A DNA stretch of 64,000 nt from Victivallaceae bacterium (GTDB lineage: Bacteria > Verrucomicrobiota > Lentisphaeria > Victivallales > Victivallaceae), in contig JAEDIJ010000006.1 of the NCBI GenBank assembly GCA_016292515.1, positions 1 through 64,000 on the forward strand. Direction: 5' to 3'. Position numbers and translations under genes: made by a program. This document shows, one piece after another, positions 24,692-33,045 of this stretch. The first letter of the stretch is position 1; every line of letters begins with the position of its first letter. Under the pieces are notes generated by a model, which had not been told where the DNA came from, did not search any database, and saw only the letters and a list, made by a program, of their open reading frames with translations.

Positions 24692-26224
24692 TTATTCGTC
24701 GATCCGTTTCCCCGTATCGCGCTGGGTGATGACTTCACCGAGGTGGATCAACACGAAGCAGAGGATGCCGGAAACAAATCCGTAGACGGCACCGCAGGTC
24801 TGGGCGCGTTCAAAGAGATCGCTGTTGAGCAATTCTTCAAACGGCATATTGCTGCCGCAGGTGCTGACAAAGGTGTAGAAAAGCCACACCACCGTCGACG
24901 TGATCATCACGGTCCAGACGCAGGCTTTGCCGGTCTTGGGCGCGTAGAGCGCGATCATCACCGGCAGGAAAACGACGACCAATTGACTTGTCCAGCAGTT
25001 GATCATCAGTGCGTAAATGCTCTTGCAGGTAAAGGCGAGCAGGGTCGAAATGATCAGCAGGATGATCGTGACGATGCGGGTGCGGAACAACATGCTTTTG
25101 TCGTCGTCGGCGGGGAACCACGCTTCGATGATGTTGCGTACGAGCAACGAGGAACCGGCGAGCAATGAACTGTCGGCACTGCTCATGATCGCCGAGATCA
25201 GCGCGGCGAGGAAAAGCGTCATCAGGACGGGGTGGAGATTTCCGAGGATCGTGATCGCCATCCGCGGCATCACCTGATTGCTGTCGGCGATATCGGTGCC
25301 GAGAATGAAACGGGCGGTGAAACCGATCGTGATCGGAATGACGCCGATCATCAGATAGAGAAAGCCGGAAAGCACCGAACTTGAAATCGCGACCTGCTCG
25401 TCGCGGCTGGCGAGGGAACGCTGGATCAAGTCCTGACCGACCATACAGCCGAGTCCCATAATGATCCACGTACCGATATAGTAGGTCACATCGTTGATCG
25501 ACTTGGGGCTGCCCCAACCGATCGAGAGATCGCCGGGATTGAGCCGGTCGACGACCGCGTTGAGCCCGCTCGCCTGCGAAATGGCAAAGGGCATGATGAT
25601 GACAAGTCCGATGATGAGCAAGCCGACTTGAAGCACGTCGGTGAGCGTCACCGCCCACATTCCGCCGCCGACCGTGTAGAGCAATACGACGATAGCACCG
25701 ATCATCGTGCCCCAAAAGACGGAAATGCCGGTCAGGATATGGAGGATCGTTCCCATTCCGAGCACCTGCGCGGCGATCCAGCCGATGTAGACGGGGAGCA
25801 TCCAGATCGAAGCGTAGACTCCCGCGCCCTGACCGAAGCGGTTGACGATGATGTCGGTGACCGTCATGCAGTTGTGTTTGCGGAGCAAACCGACGATGAA
25901 AATGCCGGCGAGCAAAAGACTGATCGCGCCGCCGAAAGGATCGGCGATGACGCCGCGGATGCCGCCCTCATAGACGGTCGCCGCCACGCCCATACTGGAA
26001 CCGGCGCCGAACCACGTCGCGAGCAACGTCGCCGTCGCCATCCAGAGCGGCAGGCGTCTGCCCGCCACGAGGAAATCTTTCATCCCGTTGATTTTTCGAC
26101 TCGACCAAAAACCGATCCCGAGCAGGACGACCATGTAGACGGCAATGCCGACCCACAACATCACTTTTGCCGGGTGATCGAGTTCCATCGATCCCGCCGC
26201 TGCGAGCAGAGAGAAATTGTTCAC
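24692..26224 (-). CDS. Sodium/solute symporter (SSS family)
   Basis: This 510-residue protein has about 13 transmembrane helices. SSS features include FWSSRKINGMKDFLVAGRRL near the N-terminus, ATWFGAGSSMGVAATVYEGG and the central DVLQVGLLIIGLVIIMP. It should use the sodium gradient to import an organic solute (sugar, sialic acid, proline and pantothenate are known SSS substrates; which applies here is not evident). The chosen start is a GTG at 26224; an ATG at 26188 is a possible alternative. It is preceded by a small self-contained unit (26271-26495) ending in a terminator, so it needs its own promoter or read-through. Confidence 0.9.
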   Translation of the reverse strand: MNNFSLLAAAGSMELDHPAKVMLWVGIAVYMVVLLGIGFWSSRKINGMKDFLVAGRRLPLWMATATLLATWFGAGSSMGVAATVYEGGIRGVIADPFGGAISLLLAGIFIVGLLRKHNCMTVTDIIVNRFGQGAGVYASIWMLPVYIGWIAAQVLGMGTILHILTGISVFWGTMIGAIVVLLYTVGGGMWAVTLTDVLQVGLLIIGLVIIMPFAISQASGLNAVVDRLNPGDLSIGWGSPKSINDVTYYIGTWIIMGLGCMVGQDLIQRSLASRDEQVAISSSVLSGFLYLMIGVIPITIGFTARFILGTDIADSNQVMPRMAITILGNLHPVLMTLFLAALISAIMSSADSSLLAGSSLLVRNIIEAWFPADDDKSMLFRTRIVTIILLIISTLLAFTCKSIYALMINCWTSQLVVVFLPVMIALYAPKTGKACVWTVMITSTVVWLFYTFVSTCGSNMPFEELLNSDLFERAQTCGAVYGFVSGILCFVLIHLGEVITQRDTGKRIDE

Positions 26225-26270
26225 TTCGTTTTCTTGTCCCTATTTTTTTGTTGGTTGATTTTGAGGGTGT

Positions 26271-26308
26271 AAAAAACCGGCATCACGCCCGAATGGCTGA
26301 AGCCGGTT
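26271..26308 (-). terminator. Rho-independent terminator of the small-ORF unit, upstream of the symporter
   Basis: On the minus strand AACCGGC (26302-26308) pairs with GCCGGTT (26275-26281), then a run of T. It ends 47 bases before the symporter start, so it could also act as an attenuator for it. Confidence 0.8.
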
Positions 26309-26314
26309 GAACAA

Positions 26315-26425
26315 TCAAGACAGGACGGGAAAGCACGGCGCTCCTCCCGGCGTGCGAAGCCGGTAGTATTTCTGCACAGTTTTTGCGAACTGCGTCATAC
26401 TGAAACGGGATGCCGCAAACATCAT
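26315..26425 (-). CDS. Candidate 36-residue small protein
   Basis: This is a 37-codon frame beginning ATGATG at 26425 behind AGGGA and ending TGA at 26315, seven bases before the terminator stem. The product starts MMFAASRFSMTQFAKTVQ and ends with a Gly/Pro/Cys stretch (RTPGGAPCFPVLS); it is basic and has no transmembrane helix. A longer in-frame start at 26467 is excluded, since the promoter at 26468-26495 would start the RNA near 26461. A promoter, ribosome site, frame and terminator all fit within about 225 bases, which is why I list it. I recognise no family. It could instead be a non-coding RNA. Confidence 0.45.
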   Translation of the reverse strand: MMFAASRFSMTQFAKTVQKYYRLRTPGGAPCFPVLS

Positions 26426-26467
26426 TGATTTTTCCCTGTTTTTATCGTTGCCTTTGAAAAACATCAT

Positions 26468-26495
26468 AATATAGGACTTTTTTCCGGAATTTCAA
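26468..26495 (-). promoter_or_regulatory. Promoter of the small-ORF unit
   Basis: On the minus strand TTGAAA (26490-26495), a 16-base spacer and TATATT (26468-26473). The predicted RNA runs about 190 bases to the terminator at 26271. Confidence 0.7.
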
Positions 26496-26535
26496 TCCGG
26501 ATTGTCCTTTGTGTGGCCAAAAAAAGGAAAATTTT

Positions 26536-27651
26536 TTATTCCACGCACAAATTGTCGTCGATCGCGGTGAAGTTCGTTACCGTGCCGTCCGTACCGAGAT
26601 AAAGCAAGTCTTCCTGCCGGACGCCGCCCCATTCGGGATAGTAGACACCCGGCTCCACGGTGATGACTTCGCCGCCTGCAAGTTTTTTCGCATTGCGGGA
26701 GGAAAGGCGCGGCGTTTCGTGGATGTCCAGCCCGACGCCGTGACCGAGGCTGTGAAAAAATCCGAAGTTTCCGGCGTCGTTGCACCCCGTGAAAAAACCG
26801 TGTTTTTCCAATATCGCATTGGCGGCGAGATGGATCTCCGAGGGGATCGCGCCGACGGCGAGGAGCGAGATCCCGCGTTTTTTCGCTTCGCATACGGCGG
26901 AATGCGCTTTTTTGACGATATCGGGGGCTTTGCCTTTGACGAGGGTGCGGGTCATATCGCCCCAGTAACCCGTCGTCTGGCTTTTGGGGAAAATATCGAG
27001 GACGATCGGCGTGCGGGCGAAAAGTTGCCCCGAACCCGCATTGTGAGGCTGTGCGCTCTGCCTGCCTCCGGCGCAGATCGTGCCGGTCGGGAGCATCCCG
27101 GCGCGGAGCATCGCCGCGTCGATCTCGGCGCGCAGGATCTCGCTCGTTAAAGCATTCCCCTGCCAGATCAGTTTGCCGTCGTCGGCGACGGAGGCTTCGC
27201 CGAGGACTTCGCGGCCGCGCAGAAATCCTTTGATCGCGCCGCGTTCGCTTTTTTCGATCATCGCCGCTTCGTCGGGCGTCTTGAATTCCCGTTGCGGAAA
27301 AAACGCCCCCTCTTTCACGGCGACGGAAATCCCCTCCTGCCGGAGTTTATCCGCCCAGAGGAGCGGAAAATTTCCGGGGACGAGAAAACCGTCGATGCCG
27401 AAACGCGCCTTGATGTTTTGAAATACTTTCATCCGGTCGGGACCGCCGAGATCGCACTCCGCGAGGACGCGGCAGTTTTTGCCCGCGGAGGCTTTCGCCC
27501 GGTCGTATTCGAGTTCGGACATCACGGCGTAACTGACGCCGTCGACCTGAAACAAAATGAAGTCATCCGGAGTCGAAAATCCGGCGGCGTAGCGCATATC
27601 GGGGGAAGTTTCGCCCGATGCCAGCAAAAGAAGCGCGAGGTTTTTCATCAT
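26536..27651 (-). CDS. M24-family peptidase (Xaa-Pro aminopeptidase-like)
   Basis: This 371-residue protein has an N-terminal creatinase-like domain and a C-terminal pita-bread domain. The five metal ligands are readable in order: Asp in IVLDIFPKS, Asp in YWGDMTRT, His in FHSLGHGVGLDIHE, Glu in ITVEPGVYYP and Glu in VRQEDLLYL. It should cleave X-Pro bonds in cytoplasmic peptides with two metal ions. Two adjacent ATGs begin it (27651, 27648). It stands alone and divergent from the exonuclease gene. Prolidase versus aminopeptidase activity cannot be decided. Confidence 0.88.
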   Translation of the reverse strand: MMKNLALLLLASGETSPDMRYAAGFSTPDDFILFQVDGVSYAVMSELEYDRAKASAGKNCRVLAECDLGGPDRMKVFQNIKARFGIDGFLVPGNFPLLWADKLRQEGISVAVKEGAFFPQREFKTPDEAAMIEKSERGAIKGFLRGREVLGEASVADDGKLIWQGNALTSEILRAEIDAAMLRAGMLPTGTICAGGRQSAQPHNAGSGQLFARTPIVLDIFPKSQTTGYWGDMTRTLVKGKAPDIVKKAHSAVCEAKKRGISLLAVGAIPSEIHLAANAILEKHGFFTGCNDAGNFGFFHSLGHGVGLDIHETPRLSSRNAKKLAGGEVITVEPGVYYPEWGGVRQEDLLYLGTDGTVTNFTAIDDNLCVE

Positions 27652-27656
27652 TCAAG

Positions 27657-27685
27657 TTGCAGTTTGTTTCCGTGAAATGTATATT
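27657..27685 (+). promoter_or_regulatory. Promoter for the DnaQ-like exonuclease
   Basis: TTGCAG (27657-27662), a 17-base spacer and TATATT (27680-27685). Confidence 0.7.
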
Positions 27686-27749
27686 AAATAATGTAGCCTT
27701 TGCCTTGTGATGATACAAATGAAATCGGCAAAATTTTTCAGGATATGCG

Positions 27750-28298
27750 ATGAGAAAACAGTGGTTCGAGTGCGGTCCTTTTACCGTCTTTGACTTGGAA
27801 ACGACCGGAATGAGTCCCGTGACCGACCGGATCGTCGAGATCGGTGCCGTGCGGGTGGATTCCGACGGCTCCCGGCGGGAATTCAAGACGCTGGTCAATC
27901 CGCGCCGTCCGATCCCGCGTTGCGTCACGCAGATCCACCACATCGACGACGCGATGGTGGCGGACGCTCCTTGTTTTGCCGAGATCGGGCGGGATTTTCT
28001 CGATTTCGCCGCGGGGTCGGTACTGGTCGGGCACAATGTCCGTTTCGACCTCAGTTTTTTGCAGGAAAGCCTGAATCGCGAAAATCTGCCGCTCTGGGGC
28101 GGCAAAACGATGGATACGATCAAACTGCTCCAAAAGACGCATCCCGGGCTGATCTCCTACCGCTTGCAGTATCTGCGCAACATTTTTCAGCTTGACGACG
28201 TTTCGGAACTCGGCGCGCACCGCGCGGGCGCGGACGTCGAGTGGACGGTGCAACTGCTTGCCATCGCGGTGGAAAGATTGCTGAAAAATCAGGGGTGA
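27750..28298 (+). CDS. DnaQ-like 3'-5' exonuclease
   Basis: This 182-residue protein has only a DEDDh exonuclease fold: Exo I FDLETTGMSP (residues 14-23), Exo II region with LVGHNVRFDLSFLQ and Exo III HRAGADVEWTVQLL with the catalytic His. It matches the proofreading subunit fold of DNA polymerase III (epsilon) but lacks the C-terminal PHP-binding tail of E. coli DnaQ. It could be a stand-alone exonuclease in repair or RNA decay. Start ATG at 27750 follows AGGATATGCG. Confidence 0.85.
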   Translation: MRKQWFECGPFTVFDLETTGMSPVTDRIVEIGAVRVDSDGSRREFKTLVNPRRPIPRCVTQIHHIDDAMVADAPCFAEIGRDFLDFAAGSVLVGHNVRFDLSFLQESLNRENLPLWGGKTMDTIKLLQKTHPGLISYRLQYLRNIFQLDDVSELGAHRAGADVEWTVQLLAIAVERLLKNQG

Positions 28299-28431
28299 TT
28301 GCCAAAGTTAACGATGTTTGCATCTTTTGCCGAAAAATGCAACGATCTGCCGGATAGTGGATTTTTTTTGCGGATTTTTATGATATAGTATATGTCAGCA
28401 GGAGAAAACCTCAAAAGGAGCGCGAAATCAA

Positions 28432-29727
28432 ATGAAAATCGCCTGTTTCAAGGAAAACATTTCACCGGAAATCGGAGCATACCTTGCCGGATATAACACC
28501 ATCGATCAGTCGGTGATGAAACTGGATGATCTCTACGCCGTCGGCTTGTGCATCGACGACGGGGAAAACCGGGTTTTGCTGGTGAGTTTCGACTTGCTCG
28601 GTCTGGACGGGTGGTTCGTCCGGGAAAACCGGAAAAAATGCGCCGACATCCTCGGCATTCCGGAATCCGCCGTGCTTTTCAGTTGCACGCACACGCATTG
28701 CGGTCCTCATACGCGAAGCCTTGCTTCAAAGCCGGAAATGCTCGCTCGCGACTATATGAAAAAATTGAGCGACATCCTTTGCCGCGCCGTGAAAAATCTC
28801 GGAAATTTCCGCGAAGTCGTGCCTTATTTTCACTCCGTTTTGTGCGACGAAAATCAGAATCGCCGCTACACTTCGGGCGACAACCGCACGAGCTATACGC
28901 CTTTTCGCCGCGAATTTGTGCCGATGCGCACGAATTTCGCCGACAAGGAACTCGGTTCGCTGATGTTTCTGGAACCGGGCTCCGACCGTCCGGTGTACGT
29001 CATCGCCAACTACGCCGCGCATCCGCTTGCCGGACACGTGCCGGGATTGGGGTCGCTCCGTATTTCCGCCGACTATCCCGGTGCGTTGCGCGATTACGTT
29101 ACCGCCAATACGGGGGCGGAATGTATGTTCATTTCCGGCGCGGCGGGCGATCTTGTCCCAAAGGAGGATGAATTCGGGGACGAGGCTTTCCGCTCGCTCG
29201 GCATCCGGCTCGGCAAGCAGGTCATCGGCGGCATCGTCGATGCGTCGCGCAGTCCCCACCGTTACGGTTTGGAAAACGCCAAAGTCGCTTCGAGTATTTC
29301 GACTTTCACCGCGCCGCTGCGCAAAAAATACCGCAACGATCCCGCGAGGCTTCCCGCCGAATACCTCGGGAGCGATGACGTCACGCTGGAAATCCAATGC
29401 GTCGCCGTCGGCGATGTCGTCTTTGTCGGCGTCCCGGGCGAAGTCTGCTGTGAATTGGGGCAGGAAATCAAGTGGCACAGCCCTTTCCGCCGTACCTTTA
29501 TCGCTTATAACTCGACCGCGTACTTTTCTTACATCGGCCCCGCCAATTTTCTGGTTTCCGGCGGCTACGAGGCATTCAGTCAGCGCATTTCCTCCCGCGG
29601 CGGTTTGAAAATGGTCAACACCGCCGTCGACGCCTTGTGCGATCTGCGTGAAAAACTTTATCCGTCGGACGATGAAGTTTATCCCGACAACTGCCGCGAT
29701 ACACTGGTCAACATCGAGCGGAATTAG
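28432..29727 (+). CDS. Neutral/alkaline ceramidase-like hydrolase, cytoplasmic
   Basis: This 431-residue protein aligns with the N-terminal catalytic fold of neutral ceramidases: an early FKENISPEIGAYLAGY, the zinc motif FSCTHTHCGPHT (residues about 82-93), NYAAHPL (another His) and the serine-containing FISGAAGDLVP. The immunoglobulin-like C-terminal domain of true ceramidases is absent and no signal peptide is seen. Many such proteins in Lentisphaerota and Planctomycetota have no proven substrate, so amide hydrolysis is likely but ceramide is not assured. An AAAGGAG site precedes the ATG. Confidence 0.78.
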   Translation: MKIACFKENISPEIGAYLAGYNTIDQSVMKLDDLYAVGLCIDDGENRVLLVSFDLLGLDGWFVRENRKKCADILGIPESAVLFSCTHTHCGPHTRSLASKPEMLARDYMKKLSDILCRAVKNLGNFREVVPYFHSVLCDENQNRRYTSGDNRTSYTPFRREFVPMRTNFADKELGSLMFLEPGSDRPVYVIANYAAHPLAGHVPGLGSLRISADYPGALRDYVTANTGAECMFISGAAGDLVPKEDEFGDEAFRSLGIRLGKQVIGGIVDASRSPHRYGLENAKVASSISTFTAPLRKKYRNDPARLPAEYLGSDDVTLEIQCVAVGDVVFVGVPGEVCCELGQEIKWHSPFRRTFIAYNSTAYFSYIGPANFLVSGGYEAFSQRISSRGGLKMVNTAVDALCDLREKLYPSDDEVYPDNCRDTLVNIERN

Positions 29728-29748
29728 CAAAAAAAGGGAAAAGGCGTT

Positions 29749-30597
29749 TTACGCCTGCGCGGCAAAGGATTTCAGCTGCGCGATCTCATCTGCCCATTTT
29801 TCGGGGAGGGGCGTTTCCAAAATCAGCGGAATTTCGTCGATGCGCGGATCCTGCGCGATGCGGCGAAACGTTTCCCAGCCGAGATTGCCTGCGCCCAAAG
29901 GTTCGTGGCGGTCGAGTTTGCCGCCCTTTTCACAGCGCGCATCGTTGAGATGCATCCCTTTCAAGTATTTGAAACCGATGAGCCGGTCGAATTCCGCCAT
30001 CGTTTCGGCATAGGCTTCATCCGTTGTCAAGTCGTACCCCGCGGCGTGGGCGTGGCAGGTGTCGATGCAGACGCCGACGCGGTCGTCCCGATCGGTTTTT
30101 TCGAGCATTTCGGCAAGTTGTTCAAAGGTGAAGCCAAGGTTGCTGCCTTGCCCCGCCGTGTTTTCAAAAACGGCGGTCACACCGGGGACGGCGTCGAGCG
30201 ATTGCCGGACGCTTCGGGCGATGCGGTCGATGCACTCGGAATCGCTGATGACTTTCAGCGAACTGCCCGGGTGAAAATTGAGCGTCGTCAGTCCCAGTTG
30301 ACGGCAACGCTCCAATTCTCCGGAGAAAGCCTTGACCGCGTTGTCGCGTTTCGCGTCGTCGGGCTGGCCCAGGTTGATGAGATAACTGTCGTGCGGCAGG
30401 ATCTGTTTCGCCTGATAGCCGTTGGCTTCGCAATTTTTTTTGAAAGACTCGATGTCTTTTGGCGTCAGGGCAGGGGCGACCCACTGCCGCTGATTTTTGG
30501 TGAAAAGCGCAAAGGCAGTCGCGCCGATCGCGCGGGCATTGACGGGCGCGTTGAAAAGTCCCCCTTGCGTGCTGACGTGGGCGCCGAAGTATTTCAT
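29749..30597 (-). CDS. nfo: Endonuclease IV
   Basis: This 282-residue TIM-barrel AP endonuclease cuts 5' of abasic sites in base excision repair using three zinc ions. Motifs: YFGAHVSTQGGLFNA at the N-terminus, ILPHDSYLINLG, LNFHPGSSL, VFENTAGQGSNLG (Glu ligand), GVCIDTCHAHAAGYDL (Asp and His), HLNDARCEKGGKLDRHEPLG and PLILETPLP (Glu). All ligands are present. It is the last gene of a run with 30604 and 30965; 6 bases separate it from the DMT gene. Confidence 0.95.
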   Translation of the reverse strand: MKYFGAHVSTQGGLFNAPVNARAIGATAFALFTKNQRQWVAPALTPKDIESFKKNCEANGYQAKQILPHDSYLINLGQPDDAKRDNAVKAFSGELERCRQLGLTTLNFHPGSSLKVISDSECIDRIARSVRQSLDAVPGVTAVFENTAGQGSNLGFTFEQLAEMLEKTDRDDRVGVCIDTCHAHAAGYDLTTDEAYAETMAEFDRLIGFKYLKGMHLNDARCEKGGKLDRHEPLGAGNLGWETFRRIAQDPRIDEIPLILETPLPEKWADEIAQLKSFAAQA

Positions 30598-30603
30598 GAG
30601 AAG

Positions 30604-30963
30604 TTACTTTTTGAAAATGAAGTAGACGGCACCGACCATGCAAATTCCCGCCCACAGGAAATTCCAGCGCAGTTTATCCCCCATAAAGTAGACGGAAAAG
30701 GGGACGAAAACGGCGAGCGTGATCACTTCCTGCATGATTTTAAGTTGCGCCAATGAAAGATTTCCGGCGTGGCCGATGCGATTGGCGGGCACTTGCGCGC
30801 AGTATTCAAAAAAAGCGATCGCCCAACTGGTGAGGATCACGATGATAAGCGGCTTGCTGCCGAGCGTCCGCAGGTGCCCGTACCAGGCGAAAGTCATAAA
30901 GCAGTTGGAAACAAGCAGCAACCCGACGGTTTTCCACAGCGCGGGATTGGTGAAGAATTCCAT
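30604..30963 (-). CDS. DMT-family membrane protein (DUF486)
   Basis: This 119-residue protein has four hydrophobic helices and the DUF486 signature: LLVSNCFMTFAWYGHL, TSWAIAFFEYCAQVPANRIG and LKIMQEVITLAVFVPFSVYF. These small proteins belong to the drug/metabolite transporter superfamily; their substrate is unknown. The ATG at 30963 is chosen because it follows immediately on the upstream stop (1-base gap) and the longer reading gives a non-conserved Cys/Arg-rich leader. Co-transcribed with 30965-31465. Confidence 0.82.
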   Translation of the reverse strand: MEFFTNPALWKTVGLLLVSNCFMTFAWYGHLRTLGSKPLIIVILTSWAIAFFEYCAQVPANRIGHAGNLSLAQLKIMQEVITLAVFVPFSVYFMGDKLRWNFLWAGICMVGAVYFIFKK

Positions 30964-30964
30964 T

Positions 30965-31465
30965 TTACAGCAATTCCTTGCGCAAACGCTGCAATTCCGT
31001 CGTCGCAATGGCGGTGATTTCCAGAAGTTGCTTTTCGGCATCTTCCTCCGGAAGCGCGGTGAAGTAGCCCATCAACTGATTTTCCTCCGCCGTCAGACTC
31101 TTGTATTCCGTTGCCGGAGCATTCTGCGACGCGGCGGCGAGCCGGTCGAGGACTTGCTTGCGCAACGCATCCGAAAGCATCGAAAATTCGTCGAGCAGCA
31201 CTTTTTGATTGCTGGTCATCGCGACGAGTTCGTTGTGGCGGCGGTAAGCGGGACCGAGCCGCGGCGGCGGCTCATTGGCGGTTTCCGCTTCGGCACCGGA
31301 AAGAAAAGGCTTCAATGTCGTGTAGATCTTGTCCCAGGTTTCCGCTTTTGCGTCGCGGGCGGAGCGGTTGATGAAGCGGCGCAACATCTCAATGCGCACG
31401 TTGGTGACCCGGGAAAAATGATCGTCCGCCGATTTTTTGATAGATTCGTTTTTTTCCTTGTCCAT
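30965..31465 (-). CDS. Uncharacterised helical protein
   Basis: This 166-residue, charged, mostly alpha-helical protein has no signal peptide. Helical stretches include NVRIEMLRRFINRSARD, MLSDALRKQVLDRLAAA and ITAIATTELQRLRKELL. I recognise no family. It lies 8 bases after the secreted protein gene at 31474 and 1 base before the DMT gene, so it belongs to the same operon. A coiled-coil or regulatory role is possible but not supported by a motif. Confidence 0.7.
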   Translation of the reverse strand: MDKEKNESIKKSADDHFSRVTNVRIEMLRRFINRSARDAKAETWDKIYTTLKPFLSGAEAETANEPPPRLGPAYRRHNELVAMTSNQKVLLDEFSMLSDALRKQVLDRLAAASQNAPATEYKSLTAEENQLMGYFTALPEEDAEKQLLEITAIATTELQRLRKELL

Positions 31466-31473
31466 AGTGATCG

Positions 31474-33042
31474 TTACTCCAATTTTAGAAGTTGATCGAT
31501 GAGTTCGGCGCGCCGCATCAATTCGACGAAACGCCTTTCTTCATAACGGTTTACGGTGTGCAAAACACTTGCCGCCTTGCGGAGGAAAGTGATGTTTTCC
31601 TGCTCCAATGTGGCAACGGAGCCGTCGCTGTAAAGCACGTTGAAAGAATCCGTGTGATTGGCGGGGAAATCAATGACCAAGGGCATCGTGTCGTCGGCAA
31701 AATCCCCCCAGTCGCCGAAGTAGATGTAACTCTTTTTTTCCGGCGCGGCGACCGCATTTTCCTTTGCTTTCCTGCCGTCGGGGCAGATCAGCGACGCCGC
31801 GAGGTCGGGAGCGTCTTTGAGCAATGTTTCCCAATTTTGCATTTCCGCGGGGAAACTGCCGTTTTTCCGGTGGTATTGATTGAGCGCGGCATAGATGTTC
31901 TGCAAATTTTTCTGACAGACGTCGTGTTGATTTTCGGCATCTTCGGAAACGACTTCCGCTTCATTGCCGCAAAGAGCCAATACGCGGAAAACGAGGTTGA
32001 ATCCCAACATCAGATTTTCGCAGGGGATCGTCATATCCGAAACCGCTTGCAGGGAAACGCCGTTGCTTTCTCTGCGGATGACGCCGAGTTGGTTGCTTTC
32101 CGTCGCGGAAAGATTGACCGGGATTCCGAAAACTTCGGCGATCTCCGGTTCTTTTGAAACCGTGCTGAAATAAGCGGCGATACCGTCGGACGGCAGATTT
32201 TCGGCGGCGGTTTTGAAAAAGTCGCTTTCTCCGATCGTGGAAAATCCGTCGTCGAACCCCTCGAAGTTTTTGTTGATGACCAACCAACCGCTCTCGTTGT
32301 GGACGATCGTGATGTCGTCTTTGGTCAACGTGCCGTTTTCATTGAATTCGTAGTCGTCGCTCAAAAAGCCCTGCAAAAAGGCAAAGGCCTTCTTTTGCCT
32401 GTCGGGAATGATGCAGAGGAAACGGTTCCCCGGGAAAACGAGGATCCGCCAGCGCCCGCTGATGGAAGTTCCGATATCCTGCGCGCCGATTTCCGAGTCT
32501 TTCAGCAATGCGGTGATCTGCGGCGTGAGGAATTTTTCCAATTGCTTTTGAAACGCTTCCTGCGTGAAATCAAAATCGGCGACGATCGCGGCGGAAGTTT
32601 CCGCCGGCATCTCGCCGATGACATCCAAAATGGAAGTATTCTCCTGCGGTGCGACGCTCCACAGCATCCCGCAGGAAGGCTGTTTCAAGAGGTAAAACGA
32701 TTTGTTGCGGAAAAGTCCGCCGCCGATGGCTTTGGAACTTTTGCCCGTCGCGACGATCTCCTTGACGCCGGAAAATTCCAAAAGCGACTCGGTAAATCCG
32801 AATCCGAATCCGAGCAGGGCGCGTTGTTCTTCCGGCAGATCGAGCGTGGCGACGCCGGATTTGAGCTCGTGAAAACAATCGGTGAGTTTCCGGTTGATTT
32901 CCGCCGTGCGGCTGACTTCGAAGTAGTCTCCGCCCTGATCCAGATGACGGCTGACTTCCCCGAAATCATCGGCGATCGCGGCGGCGGCACAAGCGCAAGC
33001 CGCAAAGATGCCGGCAAAAATTTTTCCTGCGCGGCGGAACAT
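31474..33042 (-). CDS. Secreted protein with pseudopilin-like C-terminal motif
   Basis: This 522-residue protein has a signal peptide (residues 1-24, IFAACACAAAAIADD) and a ~350-residue N-terminal part of unknown fold with no catalytic motif I can name. The C-terminal ~130 residues resemble the body of DUF1559/type II pseudopilin-like proteins of Planctomycetota and Lentisphaerota: CQKNLQNIYAALNQYHRKNG, a LICPDGRK element and NVLYSDGSVATL near the end, the last two like the H-x9-DG motif region. The usual N-terminal prepilin cleavage motif is missing. Possibly an envelope protein that borrowed a pilin-like module. It lies 3 bases after the asd start on the opposite side of the same transcript direction, so read-through from asd is not required. 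Confidence 0.7.
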   Translation of the reverse strand: MFRRAGKIFAGIFAACACAAAAIADDFGEVSRHLDQGGDYFEVSRTAEINRKLTDCFHELKSGVATLDLPEEQRALLGFGFGFTESLLEFSGVKEIVATGKSSKAIGGGLFRNKSFYLLKQPSCGMLWSVAPQENTSILDVIGEMPAETSAAIVADFDFTQEAFQKQLEKFLTPQITALLKDSEIGAQDIGTSISGRWRILVFPGNRFLCIIPDRQKKAFAFLQGFLSDDYEFNENGTLTKDDITIVHNESGWLVINKNFEGFDDGFSTIGESDFFKTAAENLPSDGIAAYFSTVSKEPEIAEVFGIPVNLSATESNQLGVIRRESNGVSLQAVSDMTIPCENLMLGFNLVFRVLALCGNEAEVVSEDAENQHDVCQKNLQNIYAALNQYHRKNGSFPAEMQNWETLLKDAPDLAASLICPDGRKAKENAVAAPEKKSYIYFGDWGDFADDTMPLVIDFPANHTDSFNVLYSDGSVATLEQENITFLRKAASVLHTVNRYEERRFVELMRRAELIDQLLKLE

Positions 33043-33045
33043 TTT

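Noticed and set aside
26332..26365. Resemblance to an S-adenosylhomocysteine riboswitch (GGAGGAGCGCCGTGC)
   Set aside because: Only the first motif resembles it; the partner segments and pseudoknot are missing, and the neighbour is a symporter, not a methyl-cycle gene.
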